Source of the DNA: Aplectana chamaeleonis
Taxonomy: Eukaryota; Nematoda; Chromadorea; Rhabditida; Cosmocercidae
Length of the DNA: 64,000 bases
Direction: 5' to 3'
Assembly: GCA_029168955.1 (NCBI GenBank)
Contig: JAPDOI010000009.1
Span: 496,001-560,000, forward strand
Below, piece after piece: positions 12,240-22,870 of the stretch (position 1 is the first letter of the stretch; each line of letters begins with the position of its first letter). A program made the translations under genes and the position numbers. The notes under the pieces were generated by a model, which saw nothing but the letters and a program-made list of their open reading frames with translations, ran no database searches and was not told the DNA's origin.

Positions 12240-12370
12240 ATCTCAAGAGGAAATAGTACCTGCTTGGAGCAAACTCCTTGCCATGATCTTCATAGTGTGC
12301 GGCACTCGAGCTCTCTCGGGTGGGTCAGTAGAATGTGCATCTGGTGGGCAGAAGCCAAAAAATCAGCTTG
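12240..12370 (+). repeat. dispersed repeat family D, copy 1
   Basis: GCAAACTCCTTGCCATGATC followed by GCACTCGAGCT matches 40,370-40,490. The pair is about 120 bp, clearly related, and lacks visible inverted ends. Confidence 0.6.
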
Positions 12371-13715
12371 AACTTCGCTTGGCTTAGATCTTGAGTCGGG
12401 TTGGAAACGATGCGGTGAAACCCCGAACCTTTTGAGCAACCAACTTCTTTAGTCTCCGGGGGGGGGGAGATCACCTTGCTCCTTTGGGAGTCAGAATAGC
12501 AGTGGTGCCTGTCGCTCGCTGCAGGGTTGCTTGCCGATTTTCGAGTTGTTCATATCTGCTCGATTCACACTCCATGTAATTAAACTGTCTAGATATGGGA
12601 GGGGCGATTACCACGAGACATTTGAACTACGGGCTGCGAACGCGTATCTCTACCCATATAACACTTTAGTCAAACGAGACGAGGGAATATGTAGTGTTTT
12701 CTCCCGTTTCCGAGAGTGCGTCTACACTTTTGAAGATTTTGCTATGTCAAGCCAAAAATTACATACTTTTCACTGCGATCACTGATAAAAACTTCCGTGG
12801 AGAACTTGATCGAGACCCAAAGAAAGACTCATTTGGGGAGGGGGTGCGTCTAAACTTCTGAAATGCACCGTATAACAGTGACCCAAAATCCTAGCACAGG
12901 AAGTGGTTCTGGAGATCCCACTCTCTGCCTTTGTGCGCTGTTGTATTTACGAGAGGCCACCCAAACAATCGATCTCCTCGATGTTTTTGTTTGCCGATTG
13001 TGGTCGCGGCTGAACCATGCCTTTTGAGGGCAAACTTCATGTAATGAACACCTGCCGTGATTTGTTGGTCTCATACTGCAAGTACATTTCAATACCTTTT
13101 CAGGATCCTTTTTTTTGGCCACGGCTTACACACTATCGTTCTCAGTGTCTTCGTCTTTGGTTCTTATTCACATGTTTCCAACACCAATATGGTTCGAATT
13201 GGAAGGTCTGCAGAGCGTTTACATTTATCCAGTAGTTTTTAGTGTTCCTCTCGTTACACGAGTGATGATCTGGTCCGGAAATTGCAGCTATTTTTTCGCA
13301 GTTCGCCATAGGATAGGGAATTATGTTGTTTATGTTCATGCACTTTTGAATGTGAGAGGCAGGCGAATTCATTATTTTCCTCCCGATATACACATCATGC
13401 TCGTACTCAGTACTCCTTTCTGGGCACACTTGATCGTTATCAGTGATCACATGAAGCCGACGCCTCTCATGTGCCGTCGCTCCTCCTTTATTTTTACAGT
13501 TCCTTTTCATCAAACTTGCATTCTTCATGAAATCTTATTTTTTCCAAGGAGTGCAATAAGTACGTGCATGCAACAGTCTGCTTTTGGGGTGCGTTAAAGC
13601 TGTTTGGACTGTATGGCTAGCTATGACAATTACATCCCGATGTTTTAGAAAACCACGTTCTGGATTTTGTTGGTGTAGTCCTATGTAACAACAATTTCTT
13701 TTAAAAAATTTTCAG
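12371..13715. other. one long uncharacterised open frame, otherwise nothing
   Basis: A 160-codon plus frame (13,115-13,597) is open, hydrophobic and rich in Phe, Val and Ile. A 128-codon frame lies opposite it. Neither shows a recognisable motif, and T-rich sequence gives hydrophobic translations by chance. A G9 homopolymer lies near 12,459. Confidence 0.3.
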
Positions 13716-13839
13716 TTGCCCGACGAGTTTCCAGAAAAAGGCATTTTCTCTTTTTGCGAACAGAAAATGGGAACCCGAAGGCAATGTTGAGGTTGCTCAG
13801 AAAATTGTTTTGAAACTGGCTCATATCTCTCTCCGAGGG
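13716..13839 (+). CDS. possible internal exon, unknown protein
   Basis: The acceptor-like AATTTTCAG ends at 13,715, matching the nematode TTTTCAG consensus, and GGG|GTAAGG follows at 13,840. Between them one frame is open for 41 codons and gives a plausible peptide with the run ANRKWEPEGNVEVAQKIVLK. The length of 124 bp is typical for an exon. I find no convincing partner exon on either side and do not recognise the family. With one acceptor and one donor the chance of coincidence is substantial. Confidence 0.25.
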
Positions 13840-14766
13840 GTAAGGTTGAATGCTGATTACTAGCGTTATTTTCGTTTGTCAATTTTTAAAAGATTTGGGC
13901 TGACTATCCTCTGAAGTCTCCCACTCGGGGAAATTTCGCTGGCTAACGCGACTTCGGGACGTTTTGATTCGATTTTATATTCGAAAAGCTTTAAAAATCG
14001 TCGAACTTTAGAGAAACATTAAAATTCGATGATGATGATATGTAATTCCGAATGAATCGAATATACCAAACAGCGAGTACCTCACGAATGAATCGAATAT
14101 TCGTAAAAAAAGAGTGTTTGATGAATTCAAAACTCTCATAAATGAACTATCCGATTATTTCTTCTTTTCGTAAGAGAACACTAATAATCAAATTATTTGG
14201 ACATACATGTATATTCGATTCGGTCCCAATTCCTCGGCTTACTTATTTATTACAGACAACAAGCACATGCTTGCTATCCTCTTTTCCCTAAGTTCACATT
14301 TTTAAAATGCCTTTTTAAAACTTTTTTTTGTAACTTCAGCACTTCAATACAAACGATCTATTTGGTTGAGCTACTGATTTCGGCTATTGTGTTGTACAGC
14401 TTGGGAATAAATTCGTTCGTCTTTTTGAACAGATTTGAAACACTATTGTTGAATTTATCAAATAATTCGAAAATTTGAAAAAAAAAACTATTTCCCACCG
14501 TTATAACATGATGAATGTTACAGAATGGTGATAATGAATGTTTGTATTTGACATAACACAATGTTATAATTTCTTCATTTCTTCAGTGTATATGGTGTCT
14601 TACTGGCAGATTATTGCGGTGAGTGAAGAGAGGCAAGTAGCCATCGCGACGACTCGCCGTCGTTAGCACCTCGTTAACGACTCTCGCACCCCGCCCGGGC
14701 TACTGCCAGCTGGGACAGAACGCCACGGAGCCTTCCAGAATGCTACGGTGAAATCGCCACAAAATT
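13840..14766. other. AT-rich stretch, no gene seen
   Basis: Very AT-rich, with repeated GAATGAATCGAATAT and TTCGAAA-type words around 14,040-14,110. A 93-codon frame at 14,197-14,478 is T-rich and unrecognised. Confidence 0.4.
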
Positions 14767-14807
14767 TGTCCATAGTGGTTCTATGGACTTTGTCCATAGT
14801 GGTTCTA
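14767..14807 (+). repeat. short tandem duplication
   Basis: The phrase TTTGTCCATAGTGGTTCTA occurs twice in succession, joined by TGGAC, directly before the left end of the next MITE. Confidence 0.75.
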
Positions 14808-15254
14808 AAGGCAGGGTTCGCGATAAAAACTACTTTTGAGCTCTCTTCATAAGAATGTAGATTTGGTCATCACAAAAGTAAAAATAGGAGAAAAAACCGG
14901 AAATTCGCTTGACAAACGCTCAAAAACAAAGTATAACGGCTAATTACCGGTGTCGGCCGGCCCCCTAATTAACGCGATTCTCATTTATGCTTACTTATCC
15001 GACATTTATTTTGCTTTTCAAGTAGTCAGTAGTCTCCAGAAATGTTCAGAAGTTACTTTGGAAGCAAAATAAAAATTGACAAAACAGGCTTTTACCCAAA
15101 TCTCAATAATTGGGGTTGGGAGGACACCAAGCCATAACTTGCTCCTGAGCGTTTTTTGTCCAATTTTTTACTTATTTTCACTTTTGTGATGGCCAGATCT
15201 ACCATTCTACGGTGATAGCACAATAACCGATTTTATCGAGAACCCTGCCTTTAA
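14806..15254. mobile_element. AAAGGCAG-family MITE (M2)
   Basis: It starts TAAAGGCAGGGTTCGCGATA and ends TCGAGAACCCTGCCTTTAA. The inverted arms extend at least 80 bp inward, including the matched ATCACAAAAGT/ACTTTTGTGAT. The left flank is CTA and not TTAA, which argues that the duplicated target is TA. No coding capacity. Confidence 0.85.
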
Positions 15255-15990
15255 CACGACTCTGTAGTTCATGTATCGATTTTTCACGCGTTGCAGAATG
15301 TTACGGTGAGTATCTCGTAGTTCGGCTACAATCTCAGATTTTTTTGACACATGGTTGAAATTGCGAGGCAAGCAGATTAGCGGGGCCTGGACTAGAACGC
15401 TTACGTCGTTGGAGGCGTCAAACACGATTAAAAGCGACCGATTGCAAGGGGGCAGGGTTTGGCGAGAATGTGGGCGGAGTTCTGACCATTGGCGGCGGTC
15501 CAAGGTGTGTCAGATACGGTAATTTTTCCTTATTTGGAACCTGCCGACGGCGCAGTTTTTGTAGTACAGACAGTACGAGTCTATTAGATTCGCTACTTCA
15601 AACACTTTCGCAAACGTGTATGCTGCTCCCAAATCTGCGGACTTCCTTCCAGCAGTAAAAATGAGGATCTATTTTATCGATTTTCTTTTCCTTGATGAGA
15701 TGGGGGGACAAACAACCTTAGGCTTAGGACGTAGATTTCGTCTCATTTGGCTCACAAGGACGACTGGAAGTCTCCGGTTTGCTCTATGAGGTAGCTTGAT
15801 GTAGAGTGCTCATTCGGATTTCGTCTTTAGATTTGATGCGAGGCGAGAAGTGTGGGTGTCTCTGGCGCTTTTCTGCTGGACCAACAAAACCGTGCGGGTG
15901 GCGAACCTCGCTCTCGCTTCCCACCCATTTTCCACGAATTCGATGCGTATCGACCGGGTGGGACTCAGTAGATCCACCGACTATGACGGG
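15255..15990. other. no gene seen
   Basis: Only short frames occur up to the edge of the foldback element. Confidence 0.4.
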
Positions 15991-16730
15991 GGCCTAACAA
16001 GTTTGTTACTTACTGTTCAACATTAACTATTTCACTTATTACTGCTTATCATATCAAGTGATATTATCAGTTGGTACATCAAATCGCTAAAACACGTTGT
16101 AGGCTGTACTTTTCGATGGGAAGGGACAGGGGAAGTGACTAACAAGTTTGTTACTTACTGTTTAACATTAACTACTTCGCTCACTCCTGCTTATCATATC
16201 AAGTGATATTATCAGTTGGTAGATCAAATCGCTAAAACACGTTGTAGGCTGTACTTTTTGATGGGATGGGACAAGGAAAGTGACTAACAAGTTTGTTACT
16301 TACTGTTTAACATTAACTACTTCACTTATTGCTGCTTACCATATCAAGTGATATTATCAGTTGGCAGATAAAATCGCTAAAACACGTACTTTTTCGTAGA
16401 GAAGGGACAGGGAAGTGACTAACAAGTTTGTTACTTACTGTTTAACATTAACTACTTCGCTCATTCCTGCTTATCATATCAAGTGATATTATCAGTTGGT
16501 TGATCAAATCGCTAAAACACGTTGTAGGCTGTACTTTTTGATGGGATGGGACAAGGAAAGTGACTAACAAGTTTGCTACTTACTGTTTAACATTAACTAC
16601 TTCGTTCATTCCTGCTTATCATATCAAGTGATATTATCAGTTGGTAGATCAAATCGCTAAAACACGTTGTAGGCTGTACTTTTTCGTAGGGAAGGGAAAG
16701 GGGAAGTGACTAACAAGTTTGTTACTTTCT
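15991..16730 (+). repeat. left-arm 145-bp tandem array
   Basis: Unit starts fall at about 15,991, 16,136, 16,281, 16,416, 16,561 and, partial, 16,707. Each unit begins TGACTAACAAGTTTGTTACT and includes the palindrome-like ATCAAGTGATATTATCAG. The fourth interval is 135 bp because about 10 bp (GTTGTAGGCT) is missing from the third unit. Confidence 0.9.
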
Positions 16731-16830
16731 GATGACGTCATCAAAGTGCGTGGGGCATCTGATGACGTCATCAGGATGTGGTGTAAAGTACACACGGCAT
16801 CTGGTGACGTCATCAGGATGTCGAGGAAAG
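16727..16830 (+). repeat. left-arm CRE palindromes (three)
   Basis: TGACGTCA cores lie at 16,733, 16,763 and 16,805. The 30-bp spacing of the first pair is mirrored at the outer edge of the right array (19,868 and 19,898), showing that both arms share the same ancestral order. Confidence 0.9.
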
Positions 16831-16835
16831 AGAGT

Positions 16836-17171
16836 CGTACGTCATTTGTAGCGTGCGCAACAAGTCAATCACTTACTGATTGTCATATCAATCCATGCTA
16901 TTTGGAAAATATTGAAAATTTTTACAGATATTACTTCGTAATATCAATAAAAGTGAACAATTCTATCAAGGGTCTTCCAAGCGAAAGAGGTTTGGTTGGC
17001 GTCAGAAACGTTCCAACAAAGGGAACATTAGGTAAGTAGAATGAGGGAGAGTCTACAAAAAGTGAACAATATTTTCTGAGACTGATTTTCCTGGCCGATA
17101 CTTCTTAACAGCGAAAACAAACCGTTGCGGTGTTCTACACGGAAGCACTCTGTGGTTCCAAGAACGGTCTA
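16836..17171 (+). repeat. inner single-copy inverted repeat, left
   Basis: It runs from GTCATTTGTAGCGTGCGCAA to GGTTCCAAGAACGGTCT and matches 17,341-17,680 in reverse orientation with scattered differences. A 106-codon frame (16,719-17,039) crosses the array boundary and is not taken as a gene. Confidence 0.85.
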
Positions 17172-17340
17172 GATTACGCGAGAACTGTTTAAATGTATAA
17201 GCATGTAAACTTAATACTTACCATCAGAATAGAAGATGATGCCAAAAACACAGACGGACGGTTAGCTCCAGTTGCTACGAGAAGCGAAACCAAAGTGCAG
17301 CATCTATTGAGAGTATTTTCTTATAATCTCGTCAAAATTT
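17172..17340. other. foldback loop
   Basis: About 170 bp between the two arms. It carries no clear open frame or motif. Confidence 0.6.
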
Positions 17341-17680
17341 AAGTCCATTCTTGGAAACCATTGAACTCTTCCTCGTGATATACCACAACGGTTTGTTTTT
17401 GCTGTTAAGAAGTATCGGCCAGGAAAATCAGTCTCAGAAAATATTGTTCACTTTTTGTAGACTCTCCTCATTCTACTTACCTAATGTTCCCTTTTTGTTG
17501 GAACGTTTCTGACGCTAACCACACCTCTTTTGCTTGGAAGGCCCCTTTTTGATAGAATTGTTCACTTTTTATTGATATTACGAAGTAATATCCCCGAAAA
17601 ATCTTCAATATTTTCCGAATAGCATGGATTGCTATAATAATCAGTGAGCAACAAACTTGTTGTGCACGCTACAAATGAAG
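17341..17680 (-). repeat. inner single-copy inverted repeat, right
   Basis: This is the reverse-orientation counterpart of 16,836-17,171, from TCCATTCTTGGAAACCA to TGTGCACGCTACAAATGA. Confidence 0.85.
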
Positions 17681-17699
17681 CGCTACTCACTTTCCACGA

Positions 17700-19910
17700 C
17701 GTCCTGGCGACGTCAGAAGATGCCCTATGCACTTGGCACCACCTTGGCACGACGTCCTGATGACGTCACCAGATGCTTTATGCACTTGGCACGACCTTGG
17801 CACGACACCCTGATGACGTCATCAGATGCCCTATGTACTTTACATGACACCCTGATGACGTCATCAGATGCCATATGTACTTTACATGACACCCTGATGA
17901 CGTCATCAGATGCCCTATGTACTTTACATGACACCCTGATGACGTCATCAGATGCCCTATGTACTTTATGACACCCTGATGACGTCATCAGATGCCCTAT
18001 GTACTTTACATGACACCCTGATGACGTCATCAGATGCCTATGTACTTTACATGACACCCCTGATGACGTCATCAGATGCCATATGTACTTTACATGACAC
18101 CCTGATGACGTCATCAGATGCCTATGTACTTTACATGACACCTGATGACGTCATCAGATGCCCTATATTACTTTACATGCCACCCTGATGACGTCATCAG
18201 ATGCCCTATGTACTTTACATGACACCCTGATGACGTCATCAGATGCCCTATGTACTTTACATGACACCCTGATGACGTCATCAGATGCCCTATGTACTTT
18301 ACATGACACCCTGATGACGTCATCAGATGCCCTATGTACTTTAGATGACACCCTGATGACGTCATCAGATGCCCTATGTACTTTACATGACACCCTGATA
18401 ACGTCATCAGGTGCCGTATGTACTTTACATGACACCCTGATGACGTCATCAGATGCCCTATGTACTTTACATGACACCCTGATGACGTCATCTGATGCCC
18501 TATGTACTTTACATGACACCCTGATGACGTCATCAGAAGCCCTATGTACTTTACATGACACCCTGATGACGTCATCAGATGCCGTATGTACTTTACATGA
18601 CACCCTGATGACGTCATCAGAAGCCCTATGTACTTTACATGACACCCTGATGACGTCATCAGATGCCCTATGTACTTTACATGACATCCTGATGACGTAA
18701 TCAGATGCCCTATGTACTTTAGATGACACCCTGATGACGTCATCAGATGCCCTATGTACTTTACATGACACCCTGATGACGTCATCAGGTGCCGTATGTA
18801 CTTTACATGACACCCTGATGACGTCATCAGATGCCCTATGTACTTTACATGACACCCTGATGACGTCATCTGATGCCCTATGAACTTTACATGACACCCT
18901 GATGACGTCATCAGATGCCCTATGTGCTTTACATGACACCCTGATGACGTCATCAGATGCCCTATGTACTTTACATGACACCCTGATGACGTCATCAGAT
19001 GCCCTATGTACTTTACATGACACCCTGATGATGTCATCAGATGCCCTATGTACTTTGCATGACACCCTGATGACGTCATCAGATGCCGTATGTACTTTAC
19101 ATGACACCCTGATGATGTCATCAGATGCCCTATGTACTTTGCATGACACCCTGATGACGTCATCAGATGCCGTATGTACTTTACATGACACCCTGATGAC
19201 GTCATCAGATGCCCTATGTACTTTACATGACACCCTGATGATGTCATCAGATGCCCTATGTACTTTGCATGACACCCTGATGACGTCATCAGATGCCCTA
19301 TGTACTTTACATGACACCCTGATGACGTCATCAGATGCCCTATGTACTTTACATGACATCCCGATGACGTCATCAGTTGCCCTATGTACTTTACATGACA
19401 CCCTGATGACGTCATCAAATGCCCTATGTACTTTACATGACACCCTGATGAAGTCATCAGATGCCCTATGTACTTTACATGACATCCTGATGACGTCATC
19501 AGATGCCCTATGTACTTTACATGACACCCTGATGACGTCATCAAATGCCCTATGTACTTTACATGACATCCCGATGACGTCATCAGATGCCCTATGTACT
19601 TTACATGACACCCTGATGACGTCATCAAATGCCCTATGTACTTTACATGACACCCTGATGAAGTCATCAGATGCCCTATGTACTTTACATGACATCCTGA
19701 TGACGTCATCAGATGCCCTATGTACTTTACATGACATCCTGATGACGTCATCAGATGCCCTATGTACTTTAGATGACACCATTATGACGTCATCAGATGC
19801 CGTATGTACTTTACATGACATCCTGATGACTTCATCAGATGCCCTAAGTACTTTACATGACATCCTGATGACGTCATCACATGCCCCATGCACTTTGATG
19901 ACGTCATCAG
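17700..19910 (+). repeat. 42-bp satellite of CRE palindromes, ~50 copies
   Basis: The consensus unit is CTGATGACGTCATCAG followed by 26 bp, ATGCCCTATGTACTTTACAT then GACACC. The first two or three units (17,703-17,812) are divergent and irregularly spaced. From there to 19,868 the period is 42 bp with rare one-base indels. Variants recur in register, for example GATGATGTCATC, GATGAAGTCATC and the CATCC/CACCC switch, which implies higher-order duplication of blocks. Because 42 bp equals 14 codons, the unit gives stop-free frames of up to 585 codons on both strands; these are artefacts. TGACGTCA is the known full site for CREB/ATF bZIP factors. Confidence 0.95.
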
Positions 19911-20353
19911 AAAGTAACAAACTTGTTAGTCACTTCCCCTGTCCCTTCCCTACGAAAAAGTACAGCTTACAACGTGTTTCAGTGATTTGATCCGCCAACT
20001 GATAATATCACTTGATATGATAAGCAGTAAGAAGTTAAGTAGTGAATGTGAAACAGTAAGTGACAAACTTGTTAGTCACTTCCCCTGTCCTTACCCATCG
20101 AAAAGTACAGCCTACGACGTGTTTAAGCGAGTTGTTCTACCAACTGATAATATCACATGATATGATAAGCAGTAAGAAGTAAAGTAGTGAATGTGAAACA
20201 GTAAGTAACAAACTTCTTAGTCACTTCCGCTGCCCCTTCCCATCGAAAAGTACAGCCTACGACGTGTTTAAGCGATTTGGTCTACCAACTGATAGTATCA
20301 CTTGATATGATAAGTAGTAAAAGGTGAGGTAGTTAATGTTAAAGTAAGTGAGT
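19911..20353 (-). repeat. right-arm 145-bp tandem array
   Basis: Three units start near 19,914, 20,060 and 20,205, each carrying AACAAACTTGTTAGTCACTT or a variant. They are the reverse complement of the left-arm unit. Confidence 0.9.
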
Positions 20354-20432
20354 AGATAATCATATCTGTCCACATACCAACTTACCTACCTGCCCAACTG
20401 ATCGCCTGCGACCACTGGCAGTGGCCAGTGGC

Positions 20433-20480
20433 AGGAACGAGGAACGAGGAACGAGGAACGAGGAATGAGGAACGAGGAAC
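20433..20480 (+). repeat. (GGAACGA)n microsatellite
   Basis: About six consecutive 7-bp units GGAACGA, one of them changed to GGAATGA, just outside the foldback element. Confidence 0.9.
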
Positions 20481-20699
20481 AGGATACGAGGGACGCGTTA
20501 CAAGAAAAAACGCGAACTTTAGCTAAGCTTCCGCCGATCTAACTTTGTTAATTTTTAATCGATTTGGCTCAAATTTTGTCAGCGGGTGTCTTCTAGACTG
20601 TCTCACTTATATCCGGAAGGAAATCTCTAGAAAATTTGTTTTACAGGTTTTATTAACTACTTTACCAAATTCTAAGTGATCACAAGTGCCAGGCAAAAC

Positions 20700-20734
20700 C
20701 AAACCTCTCCAGCCGCTTCGCGGCTGGAGCGATT
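20700..20734. repeat. perfect hairpin CTCCAGCCGC/GCGGCTGGAG
   Basis: CTCCAGCCGCTTCGCGGCTG closes as a stem of about 10 bp with a very small loop. Nearly the same hairpin recurs at 57,282-57,300 in the opposite orientation, so it is a dispersed motif. Confidence 0.75.
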
Positions 20735-21121
20735 ATTCGAAAGCTTAATGTTTGGATTCAGTTTGTGTGCATTATACATACATGCCAAAAAAAGTGCAAC
20801 TATTGCACGCAAGCGGTTCAGCTAAATCCTTTTGAACTCCTTGTCTATCGGAAACAAATCTGCAAGAGATTCACCATGGTTTCTAGAAGCCCAACTCCAG
20901 CTCAGAATATTCGCTTGATTAAGCGCGCAGGTCTTCCTCCCTACAATACTTTTTCTTTCTGAAGGGGCTAATTATTTCTAAGAAGACTGCTATCAATCAA
21001 CCTCACTATTTATGCAGGGGTCCATCATGGAGACATGTTTTTCCCGTACAATGGATTAGATATTCGGGAAGCCTTTGAGAGGGTGGAGATTGCGAGCGAT
21101 TTCTCTGTCATGTATAGGGAG

Positions 21122-21184
21122 CAGGGATGAGCGGAATTCCGATTTCCGTATTCTGAAATTCAGAAAAAACTCCGCTCAACCCTG
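21122..21184. mobile_element. 63-bp hAT-like mini-MITE
   Basis: It starts CAGGGATGAGCGGAATTCC and ends ACTCCGCTCAACCCTG, an inverted pair. The ends match those of the hAT-like elements at 8,171-8,478 and 36,770-37,066, but I see no 8-bp duplication around this copy. Confidence 0.7.
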
Positions 21185-21384
21185 GCGAACTTGATGCGGG
21201 CGATCAGCTGCGAAGCAGCTACGCACGGTCAGGACGATACAATAATACTCCTGCGATTTGATAAAATGACGCGCGGCCACGAGTTTTTGCGTGTTCAGCG
21301 TTCTTTCGATGTGTAGGTTCGATTCACTTTTTGGATCTGAAAAAAAAGTATTCAAGACCTTGGTGAGACGGACTATTCAATGGT

Positions 21385-21790
21385 TTAGTGATTGCTAATA
21401 CTGGAGTTCAGACAAAAAAGGTTGCGATGAAATTTCCAGTGTACCATAAAGTAGGTCCCCGCCTTGGACGAGAGTCCAACATAAAGTCCTCCTAGGTTGT
21501 CCGTAGTCCCGCCTAGGTCTTCAATAAGCCAGCCGAGGGCCCGCTCGACAGCATGCCACCATGGTAGTGCTGATCCAACTTCCAGCGCGGTGGGACAAGG
21601 AGAGACCACGTACGCCTCAGGAAGCCCCATAAGTGGACAAATTATTTGTCCCCGTCCAGAGTGCCCTAGATTCGTATACCCAAGCGGAACCACGGACATC
21701 CCAGGGCGGCCTATCGAACGACAATTTTTTGTCCTCGTTCTGCGTGCTTTACTAGCGTATCGAGCGGGAGGGATTACGGCCTATGGTTGA
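21385..21790. other. overlapping open frames, unrecognised
   Basis: A minus frame of 104 codons (21,385-21,699) and a plus frame of 97 codons (21,497-21,790) overlap. The DNA has internal similarity (GGGACTACGGACA and GGAACCACGGACA inverted to each other), which may explain openness on both strands. No family is recognised and I cannot choose a strand. Confidence 0.25.
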
Positions 21791-21894
21791 ACTATGGTGA
21801 GGCCGTGGACAAATGCAGTACGCTGCTGAACACCCCTACGTGTACATAAACAATGTAAAGATCACATTCCGAACGTTATTATTTTAACTTCAAG

Positions 21895-21965
21895 GGTGTG
21901 TTCACGATAGCCTTTAATTTTGAGATTGTTCGCTGTACTGATTAAGGGCAGCGTTCACACAAAAA
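21895..21965. repeat. two isolated AAAGGCAG-family termini
   Basis: A right-type terminus, GTTCACGATAGCCTTTAAT, is followed 25 bp later by a left-type terminus, ATTAAGGGCAGCGTTCAC. This looks like the remains of two neighbouring insertions. Confidence 0.55.
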
Positions 21966-22094
21966 CCTGTACTAGTTTTTTTCTTCCCAATCCAATGTTT
22001 GAACCAAGTGGGGATAGTTGGCAAAGCTTGAGACCTCAATGCTGCCTATTAATAATGCTACAGCCTCTTGAAAACTGTTCCGTGGTCTGAAAAG

Positions 22095-22215
22095 GCGTTT
22101 TCCTGGTCGCTCATCTAGCACGAGGAATAGAAGCGCCACAACAGGCTCCGACAGACCGGGGAAATCCAAAATTCCGTAATCTTATTTTCGAGAAACCTCT
22201 CCTTCAAACATGTGT
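22095..22215 (+). repeat. dispersed repeat family A, copy 3
   Basis: CATCTAGCACGAGGAATAGA followed by AGCGCCACAACAGG aligns with the copies near 1,000 and 4,560. Similarity continues into GAGAAACCTCTCCTTCAAAC. Confidence 0.5.
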
Positions 22216-22870
22216 ATTGGAAGCTTCTTATTTTTAGAGAATTCTTGACAATGAAAATGCCAAAGGAAATAATCAACCCAAGACGATACGAGGGCTAAAC
22301 CCTTTCAGATGTCCACCATTTCCAAGATTTGAGTATTACTCAAGACACACCGGACGTGGAAAAAAAGAAAGCTGAATGCTCCGTTATTTTCAAACGAGTT
22401 TTTCTCCGAAATTTGAGTGGTTTTGGTGGTCTTTTTGAGATATATCACAACCTGGTGGACCTACCCGTGCAAAATATGTGGTGAAAAACTTGAGCACGGT
22501 TTTTTGCGCGTACTGCCTTTGAGTGGCCCCGAGTAGAACTAAGATGACGTAGAAAATTGAGATAAACCCACTGGGAGCACACGAAATCCTTTAGTCTCAC
22601 CCCGCCTCTTGAGTCTCACAGGAACTGTTTGTTGTGACAATGAAATCTTTTGTGGACCCATCCTTTACAATTCTCTACTCTCTATTGCTCCGTTCTTTCC
22701 TTAGGACCCTAACTGATCCTGTTTTACATAGAATATCTTTCTATTTTCAATTGACCTAATTTTCCACCGGTGACAACTACCATGAACATGTTCATCCAAC
22801 CGGACAACTAGTCCAGGCACGAAAGAAATGTCACTGAAATGGGACGTTTCAATGCGTTTTTAGCCGTTTC

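Larger units (their letters stand above)
15991..20353. mobile_element. 4.4-kb foldback element with tandem-repeat arms
   Basis: The two halves are inverted copies of one another. Each arm, from outside in, holds a tandem array of a ~145-bp unit, an array of a 42-bp unit with the palindrome CTGATGACGTCATCAG, and about 320 bp of single-copy inverted sequence that includes TTACTTCGTAATATC and GCCGATACTTCTTAAC. The loop is roughly 17,172-17,340. The arms differ greatly: five 145-bp units and three palindromes on the left, three 145-bp units and about 50 palindromes on the right. Long inverted repeats made of tandem modules are known from foldback elements of flies and from some Mutator-like elements. 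There is no transposase frame, so this copy would be non-autonomous. The target duplication cannot be defined. Confidence 0.85.

Noticed and set aside
13115..13597. 160-codon hydrophobic plus-strand frame
   Set aside because: No motif, and the opposite strand is open too; T-rich DNA easily gives hydrophobic translations.
17700..19910. CRISPR-like array (regular repeats)
   Set aside because: There are no unique spacers; the whole 42-bp unit is repeated, and the setting is eukaryotic.
18163..19920. Minus-strand frame of 585 codons, and related frames of 527, 362 and 180 codons
   Set aside because: They are translations of the 42-bp satellite. 42 is divisible by three, so any stop-free reading of the unit stays open along the array, on both strands.
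21385..21790. Paired long frames as a gene
   Set aside because: Internal inverted similarity explains openness on both strands.
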